NCBI GenBank assembly: GCA_025716815.1
Contig: JAIXMN010000010.1
Span: 744,001-808,000 of the forward strand
Source of the DNA: Dichotomocladium elegans
Lineage: Eukaryota; Mucoromycota; Mucoromycetes; Mucorales; Lichtheimiaceae
Length of the DNA: 64,000 bases
Reading direction: 5' to 3'
Shown piece after piece: positions 11,051 to 23,787 of the stretch. The translations under genes were made by a program, and so were the position numbers. The notes beneath the pieces were generated by a model. It had not been told where the DNA came from and did not search any database. It saw only the letters and a list, made by a program, of their open reading frames with translations. Numbering within the stretch: the stretch's first letter is position 1; each line of letters begins with the position of its first letter.

Positions 11051-12500
11051 ATGTTGCGCTCACCCGGCGGTTTGTTACGATCCGTCACGCTTGCACTCGT
11101 TATTTGGCTTATCGGGGGAAAGACCTGCAGGCGTTTCTGTGAGTGGTTTTTGTCTTCTGTGCGCTGCTTCTATCAAACCCGCTTGCATACAAAAATAACC
11201 GTTGGCATAAAAGGGGGATCATGGGTGTTCCGCTTTGCCCGCCGCTTTATGTTCCATCTGCCTATGAAGGCTCGTGTTGCTGCCATCGCTGCTGTATTGC
11301 GCTGCCCTGTTGCGATGCAAAAAGAAATTCTAGGCGCAGCGATGGCACCGCAAGGCGAACAGCTTCAAAGCATTCTTCATGTTGAAAAGAAGACTTGGAG
11401 AGGATCTTGGATCAGCAGAGACATTCAAAAGATGGATAGATTTCGTCCCCTCCGATGGGCCGAATCAACAGCTTGTCATGCCGATCTGATCCTCCTTTAT
11501 TTTCATGGTACGGCTGTTCACAGTCCGAGAAACGGATAGTTGTTGCGGTTGCACTTGGTCACTCAGTCGCAATACCTTAGGTGGTGGGTTCCGCTTTGGT
11601 AAGGGAAAAAAAAATCCCCCAGCGTGATAACCAATCGCTCGTGTTTTAACGGGGTTCGCCCTCGGTAAACAACAACAATCATAAGGCACGTCGTCGCAGT
11701 ACATGGACTCCTTCATGGCCATCTTCAAGCTTTTCGAAGAGAACCATCAAATGAAAGATGTGCGCATTCTCAGCATCGACTATTCTCTCTCTCCAGATGC
11801 AACCCATCCGGTGGCTCTGGATGAATGCATCTGCGCCTACAGATACCTTGTTCATGATCTAGCAGTCAAAGCTTCACATATTATCATCGGTCAGTGTGCA
11901 ACCCATTATCTTCGATCTACCGCGCTCAAATAGAATCCATGTACATCCATAGCCGGCGACAGTGCGGGAGGAAACCTGTCTGCCGCCATCCTGCACATGC
12001 TCAAACATCAGGAGGTTTATGGCAGGCTGAGTGCACTGGCGCCTATTCCCTTACCCGCGGGTGTGGTTATGCTGTCGCCTTGGGTGGTCCTCTCGAGCAA
12101 AGATCCTGTCCTGAGAGAAGAGCTCATCTTGGATTACGTAAAAAAAGAAGACATCGACGACTGCGTCGGTAGGTACCTTCCTCAGACCCTGGGGATGGAA
12201 CCATCCGCCCTGTCGGATGTCATCCGACAACCCGACGTGTCGCCCTTCTATGGCGATTTTAGCCCTCCTGTCTGCCCTCTTCTCGTTGCTTACAGCAGCT
12301 CCGAGACGCTGGCCAACCAAATAGAGGCCTTTGTTCGAAAGCTTCAAAAGAGCGGTGTGGATGTGGCGGTGATCGTGCGGGAAAACGCTGCCCATCTCTG
12401 GATCATGGAGCCGCTTTTCTGTGCCACCAACGCTATCTGGACGGACGACTTGACAAAGTTGACAGACTGGTGTGCTAAGATTGTCCAACCACCGGCTTGA
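11051..12500 (+). CDS. Alpha/beta-hydrolase (HSL-type esterase), tandem copy 1
   Basis: Five exons: 11051-11138, 11214-11507, 11581-11598, 11686-11889 and 11953-12500, giving 383 aa. Exon 1 (88 nt) encodes a hydrophobic signal-anchor (SVTLALVIWLIGG). The oxyanion-hole motif HGGGF is assembled across two introns. The nucleophile elbow is GDSAGGN, and the likely charge-relay His is in NAAHLW; a Glu in SSSETL occupies the acidic position. These are marks of the hormone-sensitive-lipase / alpha-beta hydrolase_3 group, which includes fungal steryl-ester deacetylases. A membrane-anchored esterase is the safest reading. The gene lies 159 bp upstream of its paralogue and shares all but one intron position with it. 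The 18-nt exon 3 is unusual. Confidence 0.88.
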
Positions 12501-12659
12501 ACTCGTCCACCGCAGAACCTTTGTCATCACGTGAATTCACTTTTTTCGTACAACACGCATTTTATACACCCCACCGTTCCTCAACGTGTTTTATAAAAAA
12601 AGTGGGATGCAATCGAGCTGATCTTTTTTTTTCCCCTTTTCTCTTTACATCATCCCACA

Positions 12660-14109
12660 ATGTTTGAATCACTCATGGGCCTAACTCGGTCCATTGTTAT
12701 AGCATTCATTCTTGTTTTTCTCGGTACAAAGAATGGCAGACGTCTTTGTAAGTTTTCCTGATTGCCATTGCCAATAAAAAAAAAAGACAAATACCTCATG
12801 TACACATACCTGTTTCGAAAATAAAAACAATCATCATAACAGTGATGTCCTTGCTTGCTCGAGGCATAGAACGTATCGTGTTCCTGTTGTCGGTGCGAGC
12901 GCGTAACAGAATCATTGCTGCCGGTCTCCATCTTCCGTACAAGGTCCAGCGTATGCTTTTAAATGACCTGCAAGGACCTCGTGGTGGGCAGTTCCAGAGC
13001 ATTTTCCGAGTCCAGAAAGCGACCTGGAAAGGGTATTGGATAAGCAAAGACATTCGAAAGATGGAGTCTAATCCGCTCCAGTGGGCCGAGGAGACCGCAG
13101 ATCAAGCGAATCTCATCATCCTCTATGTCCACGGCGGCGGGTTTCATATTGGTAAGCTGCCTGGCTCTGCCCCAAGATTGGACGACGTATGACGAAATTA
13201 TCTGCTAGGATCGCCGGTCCAGTACATCACTTCCTTTCTGGAAATGCTTGACCAGTTCAGGAACAAGCACGCAATGGCCGATGTGCGCTTCTTGAGCGTC
13301 GAATACTCACTCTCGCCAGAAGCTGCCCACCCGACCGCACTCAATGAATGCATCAATGCCTATCGCTATCTCGTGCATGACCTGAGCGTCAGTCCCTCGC
13401 GCATTGTTCTTGGTAATGTCCTAGTTCTTGCAAGGAAAAAAAAAAGAGGTTCTAACATTTACGATCGTCCACTTTTCTTGCCACACACACACACACGCAC
13501 GCTGCCCCGTCCGTTCCATCCATCTATCGTTCTGCCAAATATCGTTCGGGTGATACCCCAGCTGGCGATAGCGCGGGCGGCAATTTGACAGCTGCCATGC
13601 TGTTGAAACTCAAGAACCAACGATCCGATCCCGAACTCGGCCAGCTCCCGTGCATCCCTTTACCGGCTGGCGCGGCCATGATTTCACCCTGGGTCGTCTT
13701 TTCGGGTGAAGACTCTTTGCTGCTCAAGGACACGGGCGATGATTTTGTCCAGTCGTCCCAATTGAAGGGCTATATGGGTGGCTATCTCCCGGTCACACAA
13801 GGCATGGATGCGCAGCGCGTGAGAGAGATCATCGAGCGTCCAGACGTATCTCCGTTCTATGGTAATTTCAAGGGCCTCACGTGTCGCGTGCTCGTTACCT
13901 ACGGCGGCGTCGAGCTGTTGCGCGATCAGATCAAGGCATTCATCCGCAAACTAGAGGATGACAACGTCCAAGTGGATGTCATCACTCGGGACGACGCAGC
14001 GCATACATGGATCGTCGAGCATCATGTTTGTGCTACCAAAGCAATTTGGATCCATGATTTGTCGAAATGGACACAATGGTGCTCTGAAATCATCTCACGT
14101 AAACGTTAA
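12660..14109 (+). CDS. Alpha/beta-hydrolase (HSL-type esterase), tandem copy 2
   Basis: Four exons: 12660-12747, 12843-13151, 13209-13412 and 13562-14109, giving 382 aa. As in copy 1, the first exon is 88 nt and encodes a membrane anchor (SIVIAFILVFLG). Exons three and four have exactly the same lengths (204 and 548 nt) as their counterparts. The oxyanion motif HGGGFHIG is intact within one exon, the nucleophile is GDSAGGN, and the acid/His positions fall in GGVELL and DAAHTW. The start at 12660 is chosen because splicing it to 12843 keeps frame and adds the anchor found in copy 1; an internal ATG at 12845 would omit it. A poly-A stretch and CA repeats lie in intron 3. The substrate is unknown. 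Confidence 0.88.
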
Positions 14110-14308
14110 AACCCCTCGAGCGTATATCTACATATTCCCTTTGCTCTCATAGTAAATCCCTATCTCACCCGACACTCACCCCCAATTCCCGTGGAATCAA
14201 AGCGTATTTTCGCAAAACAAAAAAAAAAGATCATCATCTTGGATTATTTGGGAGAAATAATAATAGGCTCCTATGATACAACGCCAAGGTCTTGGTGAAT
14301 TCGCCGTT

Positions 14309-15981
<1,673 letters not shown>

Positions 15982-16587
15982 GTTTGTTCAATAAAAAGAG
16001 AGAGAGAGAAAAAAAAGGGGCAAGGTGGAAACCATTATAAAAAAAAAGAATTTTGTACTACCTGGTCAATCTCAGTTGACGCTCGGTCTCCGAGTGCGCA
16101 CATTCCGAGCCTAAAGACCTGCTATTATTTGGGTTTGGCGCTATTCACCGGTTCACTCGGTTCTGGCTTATGCAACCCTGTTTGATCTAGATCAGGCTTC
16201 TATCTGACAAAAGATCCTCCGGGGTAAGCAAAAGTCGGATCGGGTTCGGGCGGCGGCTGCCTGCAACTTGGTGGTGTGGGGTTCACCTCCGCCCGAGAAT
16301 TTGATCCTCCGTCCGGGAGTTGGACCACTGTCAAAAAGGACAAATAAAAAGGATGAGCGATCTGGTCCATAACATCTGCTTCGGGATGGGGGTTGGGTTT
16401 GGGGTTGGGGGGGCTGGTGTCCCATGTTTGTGTATTTATGCAATGCCGTCATTTCTTCGCACGTGGTGAATGCTGGGAGTGGGCGAATGAGGGACAAAGC
16501 CCGTCCGCCTGAGTCACACGAAGAGCGAAAAACAAAACGCGCGTTTTGACAGCCCTTTGGACCTATTTTCCCTGTTTCCAGGCCCCG
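15982..16587. promoter_or_regulatory. Divergent promoter between DAHP synthase and histidinol-phosphatase
   Basis: This 606-bp interval separates two amino-acid biosynthesis genes transcribed in opposite directions. It contains a purine-rich tract (16000-16060) on the DAHP synthase side, a G-rich tract (16384-16413), and one consensus bZIP site described separately. No gene is seen inside it. Confidence 0.6.
16510..16516. promoter_or_regulatory. Gcn4-type site TGAGTCA
   Basis: An exact match to TGA(C/G)TCA, the palindromic site of Gcn4/CpcA-type bZIP activators, sits 72 bp upstream of the histidinol-phosphatase ATG. A second TGAGTCA overlaps the DAHP synthase start codon (15974-15980) but is explained by the coding sequence. 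Both flanking genes belong to pathways classically under general amino-acid control, so the site is plausible, though a 7-mer alone is weak. Confidence 0.5.
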
Positions 16588-17675
16588 ATGCCCTACTCAT
16601 TCCATAGCCACTCTGGCCAGTATTGCAAACATGGCTATGGCCATCTTGAAGATGTCGTCAAAGAGGCCATTCGCAAGGGCTTCCATGTCTACGGCCTGAC
16701 CGAGCACATGCCGCGTTTCGAGTGCAGTGAATTATACCCCGAAGAGATTGAGGTATAGACATACTTTAGCTTCATCTACCCCACCCCTCTTCTCACGCAA
16801 CGCCGAATCCCATCGAATTTATCATCGTCCGCCGTGACCATCCCCGCCTCCGCGCCGTCTCAAGGCTTGCTGCACGCCCAGTTCGCTCGCAACGACATTT
16901 GCCGAATTCCAACTCCATGCGCGTCAGTTGGCCGAGCATTACGACGAGAAAATCACGCTTCTCATCGGTACGGAGATTGAGTTTATTCACGCCGGTTATG
17001 CCGACAAGATTCAGGCGTTGCGAGACAAACACCAGATTGACTATGTGGTTGGCTCATTGCACCATGTGGGATCAGTGCCTATCGACTTCTCTTCCGAGTT
17101 GTATCAGACCTGCCTCGAGAAGTATGGTACTCTTGAGGCGCTTTTCTCCGCCTACTTTGACGAGCAGTATGTCATGCTCCAGACCGTTAAACCTGAGGTC
17201 GTCGGCCACTTTGATCTTATTCGAATTTTTGCCCCGTCAGACGAATGCATTATGCTGCCTGCCATTTGGGAAAAGGTTGTTAGGAACGTCGAGTGCGTGG
17301 TGGCATACAATGGTCTCTTTGAGATCAACTCACGCGCATGGAAAAAGGGACTGCAGGACGCATACCCTAATCGTGCAATCATTAAGGTAAGGGTCGCTAA
17401 AAAATGAGAAAGCGTAGGGGAAGGGAAATGGCAAGATGCTCAAAAGAGTTACCCGTACAAAGCTCATCCAAGAGAAGGGAGGGCGGTTCACCCTGTCAGA
17501 TGATTGTCACGGGCCAGACGATGTTGGCATGTATTACAGCAAGCTTGTTGACTATCTAAGGGAGAGGGACATTCATACTATCCATTACCTGACGCGGGAG
17601 GGCGGTAAGGTGGTTGTCAAGGAAAATCGCAAAGTACTAGAAGAACCTTTCTGGAACAGGATTAAGGATTGGTGA
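16588..17675 (+). CDS. HIS2: Histidinol-phosphatase, PHP type
   Basis: Three exons (16588-16752, 16865-17386, 17436-17675) give 308 aa. The enzyme removes phosphate from L-histidinol phosphate in histidine synthesis. It has the PHP-domain metal motif at the N-terminus (HSHSGQYCKHG, just after the start), then LTEHMPRF, IGTEIEF, and near the C-end LSDDCHGPDDVG. These are the characteristic residues of the HisK/His2 group. The ATG at 16588 fits the family N-terminus; an upstream TTG-led extension lacks support. The exon-3 acceptor at 17435 was chosen for frame and leaves a small lineage insertion before GGRFTLSDD. The gene is head-to-head with DAHP synthase. Confidence 0.93.
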
Positions 17676-19319
17676 TTGTGACTCTTCCCGCATCAACTTG
17701 TATGCATAAAACATGCGTGTATATATATACTATCCATCTGTTTATTAGTAACGAATCCGGGTAAAAGCAAGTTCTTTAATGAATAATAGCATGTATTTTG
17801 CCTGATGGGCCGTCGGCAGTCTTAAGCTTTAATGTAGCTAGACATCAGAGATAATCTAGACACCCGTTCATTTTGTTATTAGATAAACCAACGGCCTGAT
17901 GCTCAGATATACACGTCGTTTTCCTTGATCCTATCGTTCTTCACATGAATCAAGATGTTGTTCTTTGCGGTACTGTGGCTCCATCCTGTTTGAAACAGAG
18001 ACACACGCACCACCCAAAGTTTATGCAAGTGATACCAACATGCACTGTTTAAGCATACAGTGTTTCCATGACTCTTACATAGCTGAAAGACGTAGCAGAT
18101 AAGAGAATCCAGGTTGCACAATGAAGCAATGGAGAACAGAGACACAAGCTTATTTATTTTGGTGCAAACCAGATTTCGATCGGGGTCAACCCAAGGTTAT
18201 CCATCTTTTACCGCATTTTGCCGGTACCTAAGCATGGAAAACAGTTAAATTTGGGCATTAACGAAGCCACATACCATCCATAAAGGACGTACATAATTGA
18301 AGCTTACTCTCATGAGCTACATAGCACGGACCCTGCCATTGCAATTACAATCAAGAACCTGTCTCCTTCAATCACAAGTGCAACTGTCGATGGCTCACAT
18401 GTAGTTATTCTTGAGAACCCCGATAGCCTGGGTAGGTGATTCTATTCTGATCGATAGTGGACCTTGAGTATTCAGCATGCTGATTTATATCCTCAGTGCC
18501 GAAAAATTGTCTATCTAACCAGCCGGGTTTTGTCAACTCACGCCAATTATAAAAAATAGATGGTTTGTATGGACATTTGAATTTTTTGACATGTCCCACC
18601 CACCTAAAAAGGAAAAAAACAAGGAATGTCTCTAGGGTTAAATCCCAAGAGTTCACACTAGAGTATCTGCCATGGCATCGGGAGAGTAAAGCGAAAAATT
18701 TAACATAATAACCATTTTATTCCTATTCATGCGCACAAGAGAAACATCCAGATACGGTACAGGACACCCCCCCGGGGTGAAAAACGTCAAGTTGAGAAAT
18801 GGGAAATAGGATAGTTGGTTTATCAAATACTAAGAACGTCTGAAAATTAAAAAGATGTCGTTGACTTCAGGACGTATACTTCATTGGTGCCAGTTTCTAG
18901 AATGTTAAGAGGGCCTCAAACCCTATCGAATGGGGCCCTAATCAAAGAAAAAGCATATTGACCAAAGATTTGGACCAAGATTAGGGCTGTGTTACAGCAT
19001 GGCATATATGGTCGTCATCTCATGCAGCCGATGCACGCCGTTCAAGATCAGCCTGATCGCGGCGCGGTAGTACTTTCCTGAAGTGCCTTCAAGACTGAAA
19101 TCGCCACTATATACATCCTTGATATTGTATCAACGGGCGGCTGAGAGTAAATCCGAGACTTAACAGGCATTCAGACGAGCAGATCTTAGCAACTCACCAC
19201 GGGACGACTGAGGATCGAATGAACATTGCTTCGTACTGCTCTGCTTCATCAACCATGGGGATCGAGCTTATTTACCCACTTTAGCTGAGTAGCTGAGATC
19301 GTAGGCAGAGGCGTCTGAT

Positions 19320-20734
19320 TTATCTAAGATCGAGCCTTGTAGATAATCGTTCATTTGCCAGGATTGCGATCTTTCCTTTCAAATGCTGCAACTTTTTCTT
19401 GCACACAATATCTTCATCAATCTCGTACTGTTTTTTCTTTCTTTCCCATAACCTGCTTGTCTCATATGAGCATTTCGTGGATACTCGCATTTTCCGCCTC
19501 AATAATAACAGCAATTGGGGCGGCATAAACATCCTTGCTGAGAAGCTCACCAAGACGAACGGAGTGCTCTCTTTCCTTCTCCGTTATCGGTCGCGTAGAA
19601 ACCAGACCAGCAAGAAATGTTGTGTGCCTCCTGAAGTTTGCAATAGTGTCTTTGGAGATACGTATGCTTGCAACGACAACATTGTCAAGTGCTTGCCTCT
19701 ATCCAATCTTGTGTATACCGCCATACGAGTGGCAACGGATCTTTCCCGAGGACTTGGAGCGACATCAAGAGTCCGGAACCCAGAGGTCTTCTCTGGTGGC
19801 AACATAGCATAGAATAAGTTGCTTGAACTCAACACCGCGTTTGACGTGAGTGTGCTACTGTCTCACCAGCAAAAGAGCTTCCTCACCATTGTATTTTATG
19901 CTCACCTTTGTGCCTAACTTCGTAAAGGTTCCGCGAAAGAGAAAGCGAGTCATCCATGCCTTTTGGTTGTGTTGGTGGTGATAACCACAACTGGACACTG
20001 ATAAACCATTGCATCAGCAAGTAGGCACAAGTCCCTTTTTCTCGTTCGCTCGATTTACTGCCATACCCGACGAAGGTGGGAATTCACCACAATACATGCC
20101 ATCAGTGGTGATCCGGTCGGCATCAGTTCGATTTCGCTTGCGGCTAATGTTCTTCTTTGCCTCAGTGGTCTTGAGCACGATGATACAGGTATTCCCGTCT
20201 GTCAGTGTAACTTTTAAAAGCTTTCTGTACTATGTCTGTCATTGAATGCGTTCGACTTGGAGACCAAGTAAACGGGGGTTCGCTGAAATCGGGGATGTTG
20301 CTCCGCAGTGTCTTCTTCATTCGACGCGCTGGCGTCCAGATTCTCTCTCACAGACTCTGGCAGAACTCGCGTTCATCGTTACTAACCGCGATACAGTCGC
20401 TTGACATTAACCTTGCAGGATGTCATGACGTCAGTGCTGACATAAGCCGCCGTGTGGAACATGTTGGGGAATGTTGCTGAGGCTCAGTATTGGCGGTCCT
20501 CGAGGGTGTATTCGTATGAGCATCCTTAACGGTCTTGGTCGACGGCTTGGGCATTCTCGTGCATAGTTTTCCTCCCGGGAAACTTTGATGGCAGACTATA
20601 TGATCGAAGAGATCGCCGGGAGTCGAAGCCATGGCCGTGCACGAGGATACGGTGTGACAGTTCGTATGTTTGCATGGCACATACATACAGAAGATCAGTT
20701 CTGTAAAAGTTTTGATCTTCTGCATAGAGCTCAC
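19320..20734 (-). pseudogene. Coding-like relic of unknown identity
   Basis: Minus-strand frames here contain protein-like runs split by frameshifts and stops, for example FRTLDVAPSPRERSVATRMA with VYTRLDRGKHL, then RLGELLSKDVYAAPIAVIIE, and an acidic/basic run ERKKKQYEIDEDIVCKKK. The segments look like successive parts of one protein that has decayed. I cannot name the family; a retroelement or lineage-specific gene is possible. Confidence 0.3.
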
Positions 20735-23233
20735 ATCTGATCACCATGTGCCACCGATGTTGCCATACCCCACATGATCTCAAAACATTTGCGTATAGTG
20801 TAGATTTCCCAAAACGGAGGAAACAGCATTGGAAGCCAAAATACGGCGACGACTTTGCAATTGATGGTATTTGTTATGTAACACACATACTTGCCCCTCG
20901 TTTACACCTTCGTGATTATTCTTACCTCTCGAATGACCAGGCCAATTCATTCACATTTCGTAAGCGCTGTTGTGAGTGCGCTGCAGCCTATCAACAAAAT
21001 GATCAATCGGGATAAATTTTTCTTGTCCCGAAACCCCGATCCGGAATGCTAAGCTACCCCACATTAATTCCAAACAGTATGCACCATACTCTCAAATGCT
21101 AGTTTGCCAAAGCGTTGGCGGAAAAAGACCGGGCAAGTTCGACAAGAACCGGAAAGTCCATGTTTACAACAAGGGATAACGCTATGGAACCGAAAGGGAA
21201 AGCGAGCGAGGCAGTGTGGAGAGACAAAGTGTGTAGAAGGGGATTCCGGTCTTCAAATAAGAGCAGCACATGATCATACTCTTTGGAATAAAAATTAACA
21301 GAAATGCTGCGCGCAAAGCTTCACATCCTTTTCCCGATTCCCAACGCTGCCAACAGTGGCGCCATCGCACCTTTACTTTTTCTCATGGTATGTCTTCTTT
21401 ATCCCTCTTGACGAAGCGCCGGTGTAGTCTCCGGCATTGGCAAGCAACCCAACGGCTGTTGGAAAGACAATCAACAGCAAGAAGGGATAGTTGGTGTTGC
21501 GTCATACCATGACTTACCACGCAGAAATCGATGATAAGAAGATAAGTCCAACGAACATACCGGAATGAAACGCGTGATCATGTTTTAAACAATTTTCATC
21601 TAGGAAACAGAGCAAGCACACATGAAGAAGCCATTTCGTGGCGCAACCTCAGCGGCGAAGACGGATTGACAACGGACAATGTCCAGGGAACAGTTGCCGT
21701 CCGCAGCATCATCTTGGTTGTTGCTTCCGTCTCTTGGGCGGTGGATGGATAAGCTATCCATTTTGGTAAGTCCTTTCTTGCATGCCTCCTCTCGTTTCAC
21801 TATACTTCATTATTGAAGCAAGTGGGATGGGTACATCGCTCAAGCTAGATAGATAGGCTGATGCTTTGATTAATTTGTAGTGGTTCTGATCTGTCTGGGG
21901 TGGAGGAACAGCGTATCTCACTCTGTTATTTCTTGGCATAGAAGCTCATTGGTTCCTCTTTGATATCCCGCGGCCCCTTGTGCTACCTCAGATTACCCCT
22001 TTTTGTCCTTTCTGGCCTTTTTACATTTCTTTCCCTACCCTCCTGGCAAAGGTAAAGGAAACATGGTAGATGCGCAACTTTTTCTTCGCTAACTGCTTTA
22101 TTGCCTGCTGATTATAGTTTGGCCATAGAATGGTGCACGCTCAATGATTTTCTTACTGTGCTGTCTTTCACAGCAAAAATCAGTAGAAATGAGAGCACTT
22201 GATATGCGTACATGACATCCTATTGAAGGTATTTCGATTAAGGAAGAAAGACTTTAAATGTATCAAGTGGTCTGATTGCTTTATAGTGTATAGTCAAGCT
22301 CCCCCTAAAGAGCCTCTGAACTTGCAGCGCGGTCGTCCATCTCCTAAAGTGTGTTATCCAAGTGACAACGGAGAAAGAAGCCTATTGATCTAACCACTTT
22401 ATCTTAGAAACAAAATACGGAATTGAATGCTTTCTTTGGTTGTACCACCGACAGTTCAGAGCAATGCAGGCCTGACGACAAACGGGAGAGAGATGTTCTC
22501 TCGCTGCTTGCATCAATTCCTTTCCCAGGTATGGTTGCTGCATGATCGTTGCACTGCGATCAGAGTTCTAACCATACTTCCAAATCTACGGCTCTGTCCA
22601 TTCTTGGGTTGCCATTCTATCTCACCGTGACGCTTTGCTTCTCGCTGAAGCGTAAGGCTCCTTTAGTGCTTTGACCCATTCCAGTTGCCGTGGGTGACAG
22701 AGACTTGCGTTGTACAAGCAGGAACCTCCTACATACAAAAGTAAGCTGAATGAAGAAACCCAAGAACGACGGTCAATAATCTCATCACTCTTTTAATCTA
22801 TATCCGTGGTATTGTCAAATGAAGATTCCCTCAAGTCCGGTTGCATGCCCACACGACGTATTACAGTGTGATCCATGGCCGTAGATGGAGGAAGAGAGAG
22901 ACCTAGCTTCTCTCTAAGCAATGACGACCGCTTCATGATGTAAGTTTCTCTGACCAGTGCAGAAGCGATACCCAGTGATCTAACAACTTGTTCAACATGC
23001 ATAGACAATGGACACTCATCGCAGTACCGGTGCACGTCCCGCGACGTAAGGGTGTCACAACGTAGCTTCGAAGTGGGCATATTCGACACTTTCCCAGCGT
23101 AGATCTTTTAGATTTGCGTTGGGAGGTTAGGAATATGCTTTATTTCGAGGTTGCGTTGGAGATGCAGTTACGCCGTGGGCTGTGCACGACGACCCAAGAC
23201 CATCGCCAGGAGAGTTTCGGGGAATAATGTATG

Positions 23234-23279
23234 CAAATCTCCAAACCCATAACTTAAATGTTATGCGTTTGGAGATTTG
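23234..23279. repeat. Long near-perfect hairpin
   Basis: CAAATCTCCAAAC (23234-23246) pairs perfectly with 23267-23279, and CATAAC (23248-23253) with 23260-23265, leaving one C/C mismatch and a six-base loop TTAAAT. The 46-bp palindrome is followed 270 bp later by tandem repeats. Confidence 0.8.
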
Positions 23280-23546
23280 GATAGATTATTCGTCGACGCT
23301 CTGTTGGGGATGATCTCGGGCCGTCGGCTGGGCCGACAACGCCAGCGGGAGATGTTCCTGCAGGATGTCATATGTTGCAAGGTATTGTTTATTTGATGAT
23401 CGCTTAATGGTCCCAGCAAGGCACCCGTTCTTTATTAAATGGAAATCGTGGTTTCCCTTGTAGATCGGTTGAACATGGCAGCCGACGTATACAGTGCGGC
23501 CATAACCGAATACCGCGAGAGAGAGGCGTTGACTCTCGCAGCCAGT

Positions 23547-23787
23547 GCACCATTCGTTTCGAGGTATGTTCCATGAATAATCCAGAAGACGTCCACGGTA
23601 CAATATCTAATGAATGGGCATCTGATAGAGCGACAGATACGGCAATAATCGGGCGACACGGCTTGCACCATTCGTTTCGAGGTATGTTCCGTGAATAATC
23701 CAGAAGACGTCCACAACACAGTATTGAAAGTATGGGTATCTGATAGACCGGCAGATACGGCAATAATCGGACGACACGCCTTGCACC
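23547..23787. repeat. Two-copy tandem repeat, 118-bp unit
   Basis: Units 23547-23664 and 23665-23782 share most bases (for example the CATTCGTTTCGAGGTATGTT and AATAATCCAGAAGACGTCCA blocks), and a third unit begins at 23783 (GCACC). The period is not a multiple of three, so the repeated minus-strand peptides there are a by-product. Confidence 0.85.

Noticed and set aside
12845..12847. ATG as the start of the second esterase
   Set aside because: Splicing in the exon at 12660 adds an anchor with the same 88-nt length and phase as in the paralogue.
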